Source: an uncultured Prevotellaceae bacterium | GTDB lineage: Bacteria > Bacteroidota > Bacteroidia > Bacteroidales > Bacteroidaceae | Direction of reading: 5' to 3' | DNA: 64,000 nucleotides | Assembly: GCA_900317305.1 (NCBI GenBank) | Contig: ONGG01000006.1 | Location: 36,203-100,202, forward strand | Part shown: piece after piece, positions 60,878 through 64,000 of the stretch | How positions within the stretch are numbered: the stretch's first letter is position 1 | How the letters are laid out: every line of letters starts with the position of its first letter | The notes under the pieces: generated by a model | What the model saw: the letters and a program-made list of their open reading frames with translations, nothing else | Database searches by the model: none | Told to the model about the DNA's origin: nothing | Position numbers and translations under genes: made by a program

Positions 60878-63652
60878 ATGAAGACTGAGAAACAGATGGC
60901 TGCTGCTGCAGCAGAATTTGCAGAGCGTTGGAAAGGAAGGGGGTATGAACGCGGTGAGTCTCAGCCCTTTTGGATTGACTTGCTGACTAATGTCTTTGGC
61001 ATTGAAACACCATCAGATGGCTTTATCACTTTTGAAGACCATAGAAAGGTGGATGCTTCAAACTTCATAGATGGGCGCATACCATCTACTCGTGTTCTCA
61101 TTGAGCAGAAGTCTTTAGGTAAGGACTTGCGTAAGGGTATTGTCCAAGCAGATAAATCAGTCCTCAATCCATTTCAGCAAGCTCGTCGTTACGTGGTCAG
61201 CCTTCCTGTCTCTGAGCATCCTCGTTGGATTGTGACATGCAATTTTTCAGAGTTTCTCGTCTATGATATGGAACAGCCAAACGGTGAGCCTGAGCATATT
61301 CTTTTGGAAAATTTAGGGAAAGAGTATTATCGCCTCATGTTCCTTGTTGATGCCAAGAACGAACATCTGAGCAAGGAGATGCAAGTTTCGATGAAAGCTG
61401 GCGAGATTGTTGGCAAGATTTATGAAGCACTATTAAAACAATATGACGACAACAGCCCCGAAGCACTCCGGTGGCTCAATATCCTGTGTGTCCGTATTGT
61501 GTTCTGTCTTTATGCCGAAGACGCAGGAGTTTTTACACATGACCAGTTCCATGATTTCCTTGTACGTTACGAGGCAGAGGATATGAGACGGGCTTTGCGA
61601 GACCTCTTTGAGGTGCTTAATACACCACCGAAACAGCGCAGCAAGTACTTGAAAGACGATCTCAAAGCCTTTCCTTATACTAATGGTGGACTGTTTGAAG
61701 AAGAAATAGAAATCCCTCAGTTTACAGATGAATTAAGAACAATACTTCTTCAGAATGCAAGCCTTGACTTCGATTGGTCAGAAATATCACCCACTATCTT
61801 TGGAGCCGTATTTGAAAGTACAATTAATCCAGAGACACGCCGTAGTGGGGGCATGCACTATACCAGTATTGAAAACATTCACAAGGTCATTGACCCGCTC
61901 TTTTTGAATGATCTTCGTCGAGAACTTGACGATATTTTGGAAGAAAAGGTTGAGAAGCAAAGGCAGAAGAAACTCGATGCTTATCAAGAACGTCTGGCCT
62001 CTCTGACATTCCTTGACCCTGCTTGCGGTTCTGGCAATTTTCTGACAGAAACATACCTTTCTTTGCGTCGCTTAGAGAACGAGGCCATCCGTGAACGTTA
62101 TCACGGACAGGCATTTCTTGGTTTTGAAGAAGTAAACCCCATTAAAGTAAGCATACAGCAATTCTATGGCATTGAAATTAATGACTTTGCTGTAACGGTT
62201 GCTATGACAGCCCTTTGGATTTCCGAGGCTCAGATGTTATGTGAGACGGAGAGAATCATCAGGCGAGACATAGATTTTTTACCGTTGAAAAGTTACCATA
62301 ATATTATTGAAGGTAATGCATTACGAGTCGAATGGTCGGATGTAATACCTAAAGAAAAGCTTTCATATATCATTGGTAATCCACCATTTGTTGGTCAAGC
62401 TATGCGGACCAAAGAACAAACTGATGATTTGAAAGAGGTTTTTGCACCATCAAAAGACTATGGGAAATTAGATTATGTTGCTGGATGGTTTAAGAAAGCT
62501 GCTGACTTAATCGAAGGAACAAATGCAGAAGCCGCTTTTGTGTCTTCCAATTCTTTTTGTCAAGGCGAATCTGTAAATCTTTTCTGGCAAAAACTACTTG
62601 GAAATTGCCTTTATATAAACTTTGCTCACAATACATTTATGTGGACAAGTGAAGCCAAGACAAAAGCGGCTGTTATGTGTGTTATTGTAGGATTCTCATA
62701 TAAAGAGCGGAAAAACAAACAACTTTTCAATGGTGATAAATACGAAATAGTTGAACATATAAATGGCTATTTAAAGGCTGCTCCAGATGTGTTTATCACA
62801 AATCGGAGTAAGAGTATCAATGATGGTTTGGCAAAAGTCGTACAAGGAAGTCCACCTGCCGACGATGGTCGTTTGCTTTTTAGTAAGGAAGAACGTGAAG
62901 AACTTGTTAGGCGTTATCCCGAACTTGATGAAGTTATACTGCCATTTGTCGGAAGTCGAGAGTTTATCAACAACACAGAATACACTCGTTATTGCCTGTG
63001 GCTTGTAGGAAAACGCCCTGCCGACTATGCTCATATTCCAGAATTGACAGAACGGTTCCGCTATGTTAGCGAATATCGTTTGAATAGTCCTGTTGATAGG
63101 ATACAAAAGACCGCAAATAAACCTTATCTATTTACACAGAACAGACAGCCGGAAACAGACTATCTTATTATTCCTCGTGTATCCTCCTCTTCTCGTCGCT
63201 ATATTCCAATAGGATTCTTGCCACCAAATGTGATTGCAAGTGATTCCGCTGTCCTTGTATATAATGCCTCACTTGTGGACTTTGGTATTATCTGTTCTAA
63301 TGTTCATAATGCGTGGATGAGAGTAGTTGCGGGAAGGTTAAAAAATGATTATCGTTATGCGCCATCTGTTTATTATAACTTTCCAATGCCATCACCAACG
63401 GAAGAACAGAAGCGACGTATTGAGCAGACAGCCCAGGCAATCATTGACGCGAGGAAACTCTATCCAGACAAGAGCCTTGCCGATATGTATGGAGAAAATA
63501 TGTATCTCTATCCCGAGTTACTGACAGCCCATCAAGATAACGACCGTGCCGTAATGCAAGCATACGGTTTCCCTGTTAAGTCCACCTTTACGGAAAGTCA
63601 GTGTGTGGCAGAGTTGTTTAAGTTGTATAAGGAAAAGACAAAGAAAAAATAA
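60878..63652 (+). CDS. MmeI-family type IIG restriction-modification enzyme (copy 2)
   Basis: This 924-residue paralogue of the enzyme at 54800 has the same domain order. The nuclease motif is D65-x10-E76-x-K78 (IDGRIPSTRVLIEQK), SAM motif DPACGSG lies at 380-386, and NPPF at 501-504. It shares near-identical blocks with copy 1, such as GGMHYTSIENIHKVIDPLFL, GSGNFLTETYLSLRRLEN and YGIEINDFAVTVA. The recognition domain (about 630-850) differs strongly from copy 1, so the DNA target should differ. Catalytic residues are intact. The gene is AT-rich throughout, unlike most of copy 1, pointing to a separate and more recent origin. A small gene follows after 20 bases. Confidence 0.93.
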   Translation: MKTEKQMAAAAAEFAERWKGRGYERGESQPFWIDLLTNVFGIETPSDGFITFEDHRKVDASNFIDGRIPSTRVLIEQKSLGKDLRKGIVQADKSVLNPFQQARRYVVSLPVSEHPRWIVTCNFSEFLVYDMEQPNGEPEHILLENLGKEYYRLMFLVDAKNEHLSKEMQVSMKAGEIVGKIYEALLKQYDDNSPEALRWLNILCVRIVFCLYAEDAGVFTHDQFHDFLVRYEAEDMRRALRDLFEVLNTPPKQRSKYLKDDLKAFPYTNGGLFEEEIEIPQFTDELRTILLQNASLDFDWSEISPTIFGAVFESTINPETRRSGGMHYTSIENIHKVIDPLFLNDLRRELDDILEEKVEKQRQKKLDAYQERLASLTFLDPACGSGNFLTETYLSLRRLENEAIRERYHGQAFLGFEEVNPIKVSIQQFYGIEINDFAVTVAMTALWISEAQMLCETERIIRRDIDFLPLKSYHNIIEGNALRVEWSDVIPKEKLSYIIGNPPFVGQAMRTKEQTDDLKEVFAPSKDYGKLDYVAGWFKKAADLIEGTNAEAAFVSSNSFCQGESVNLFWQKLLGNCLYINFAHNTFMWTSEAKTKAAVMCVIVGFSYKERKNKQLFNGDKYEIVEHINGYLKAAPDVFITNRSKSINDGLAKVVQGSPPADDGRLLFSKEEREELVRRYPELDEVILPFVGSREFINNTEYTRYCLWLVGKRPADYAHIPELTERFRYVSEYRLNSPVDRIQKTANKPYLFTQNRQPETDYLIIPRVSSSSRRYIPIGFLPPNVIASDSAVLVYNASLVDFGIICSNVHNAWMRVVAGRLKNDYRYAPSVYYNFPMPSPTEEQKRRIEQTAQAIIDARKLYPDKSLADMYGENMYLYPELLTAHQDNDRAVMQAYGFPVKSTFTESQCVAELFKLYKEKTKKK

Positions 63653-63672
63653 GAAGTATCAAAACATAGGAT

Positions 63673-64000
63673 ATGAAAAGAAATAGTGTTCACTTGCAAA
63701 TAAATCTTTATAAAGAAAGTAAGGATTTTCCTTTAAGCGGGGTTGATATGCCCATCTATTATGAAGAGCGTACTATTAAAAGAATTGTGGAGGTTTTAAA
63801 ACCACTGTTTAACAAGACGACAAATGTAGTTATTGATTCGTCTCAAATGAACCATGTGTTTATAAAGGACATTTTTCAATTTTGCAAGACAGAAGGCATT
63901 GATTACGGGAAAGTAATGTCTTGGACAGTACAAATAGAAAGCAGAGAGAATAATATAATCTCAATAGTCTTTAATAAGGGAGTCTATGAAGATGTTTATA
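63673..64000 (+). CDS. Orphan gene downstream of the second MmeI-like enzyme (3' end outside window)
   Basis: From ATG 63673 the frame is open to the window edge (109 codons). It starts MKRNSVHLQINLYKESKDFP, followed by LSGVDMPIYYEERTIKRIVE and a later KTTNVVIDSSQMNHVFIKDI segment. No family is recognised. It is AT-rich like the preceding gene and starts 20 bases after it, so it is probably part of the same cassette. It occupies the same position as the orphan at 57562 beside copy 1, but no sequence similarity between the two is evident. Confidence 0.6.
   Translation, partial: MKRNSVHLQINLYKESKDFPLSGVDMPIYYEERTIKRIVEVLKPLFNKTTNVVIDSSQMNHVFIKDIFQFCKTEGIDYGKVMSWTVQIESRENNIISIVFNKGVYEDVY

Noticed and set aside
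1-64000. CRISPR array, rRNA operon, known riboswitch
   Set aside because: No regularly spaced repeat array, no rRNA signature and no convincing riboswitch fold was seen, including in the metF and purN leaders.

Overview
The window is chromosomal DNA of a Bacteroidota bacterium, most likely of the Prevotella group. Several lines of evidence support this. Almost every transcription unit is preceded by a TAnnTTTG -7 box, often with a TTTG about 20 bases upstream, and not by an E. coli-type promoter. There is a SusC/SusD (RagA/RagB) pair, many short lipoprotein signals, a GldH homologue, and the gene orders holB-ricT-gldH and mreB-mreC-mreD-mrdA-rodA with purH next to mreB. By eye the core is about 50-55% GC; no species name can be given.

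Layout. 1-3451: end of an unidentified gene, a secreted NucA-type nuclease, and the agmatine-to-putrescine pair aguA-aguB. 3456-9825: a minus-strand operon of one 1261-residue multidomain protein (two GT-A-like segments, a DUF4922/HIT-like segment and a SpoIID segment) followed by two AmpG-like transporters. 10048-16908: a PepSY-like protein, a TonB-type protein with a cysteine cluster, rlmN, pdxA, then a tight unit of a sigma-54-type activator, lptE, a helical protein and secG. 17001-24756: tRNA-His, two minus-strand units of envelope proteins, tRNA-Lys, an AI-2E-type permease, tdk, rsmI and a coiled-coil lipoprotein. 24880-27617: two coupled membrane proteins (DUF2207-like). 28104-41199: a RagA/RagB-like importer with a zinc metallopeptidase, a DUF4302 lipoprotein and a secreted protein, then an M6 metallopeptidase and a sugar/H+ symporter. 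41509-52840: housekeeping genes metF, holB, ricT, gldH; the rod-shape/elongation cluster on the minus strand; and divergent purH (cyclohydrolase part only) and purN.

52840-64000 is an accessory island with mosaic base composition. It holds an ORF6N-domain gene, a frameshifted MobV-type relaxase with a candidate oriT hairpin, and two MmeI-family type IIG restriction-modification enzymes that are clear paralogues of each other. Between the two enzymes lie two orphan genes, an iteron-like repeat field, the tail of a replication-type protein, and an IS1380-family transposase broken by a 14-bp tandem duplication. An unlisted gene runs off the right edge.

The points most worth following are the cytoplasmic-looking GT/HIT-like/SpoIID fusion coupled to AmpG-like transporters, the RagAB-like importer linked to surface metallopeptidases, the paired MmeI-like enzymes with orphan partners, a structured intergenic repeat seen three times, and a sigma-54 activator whose GAFTGA loop reads GAFTDA.
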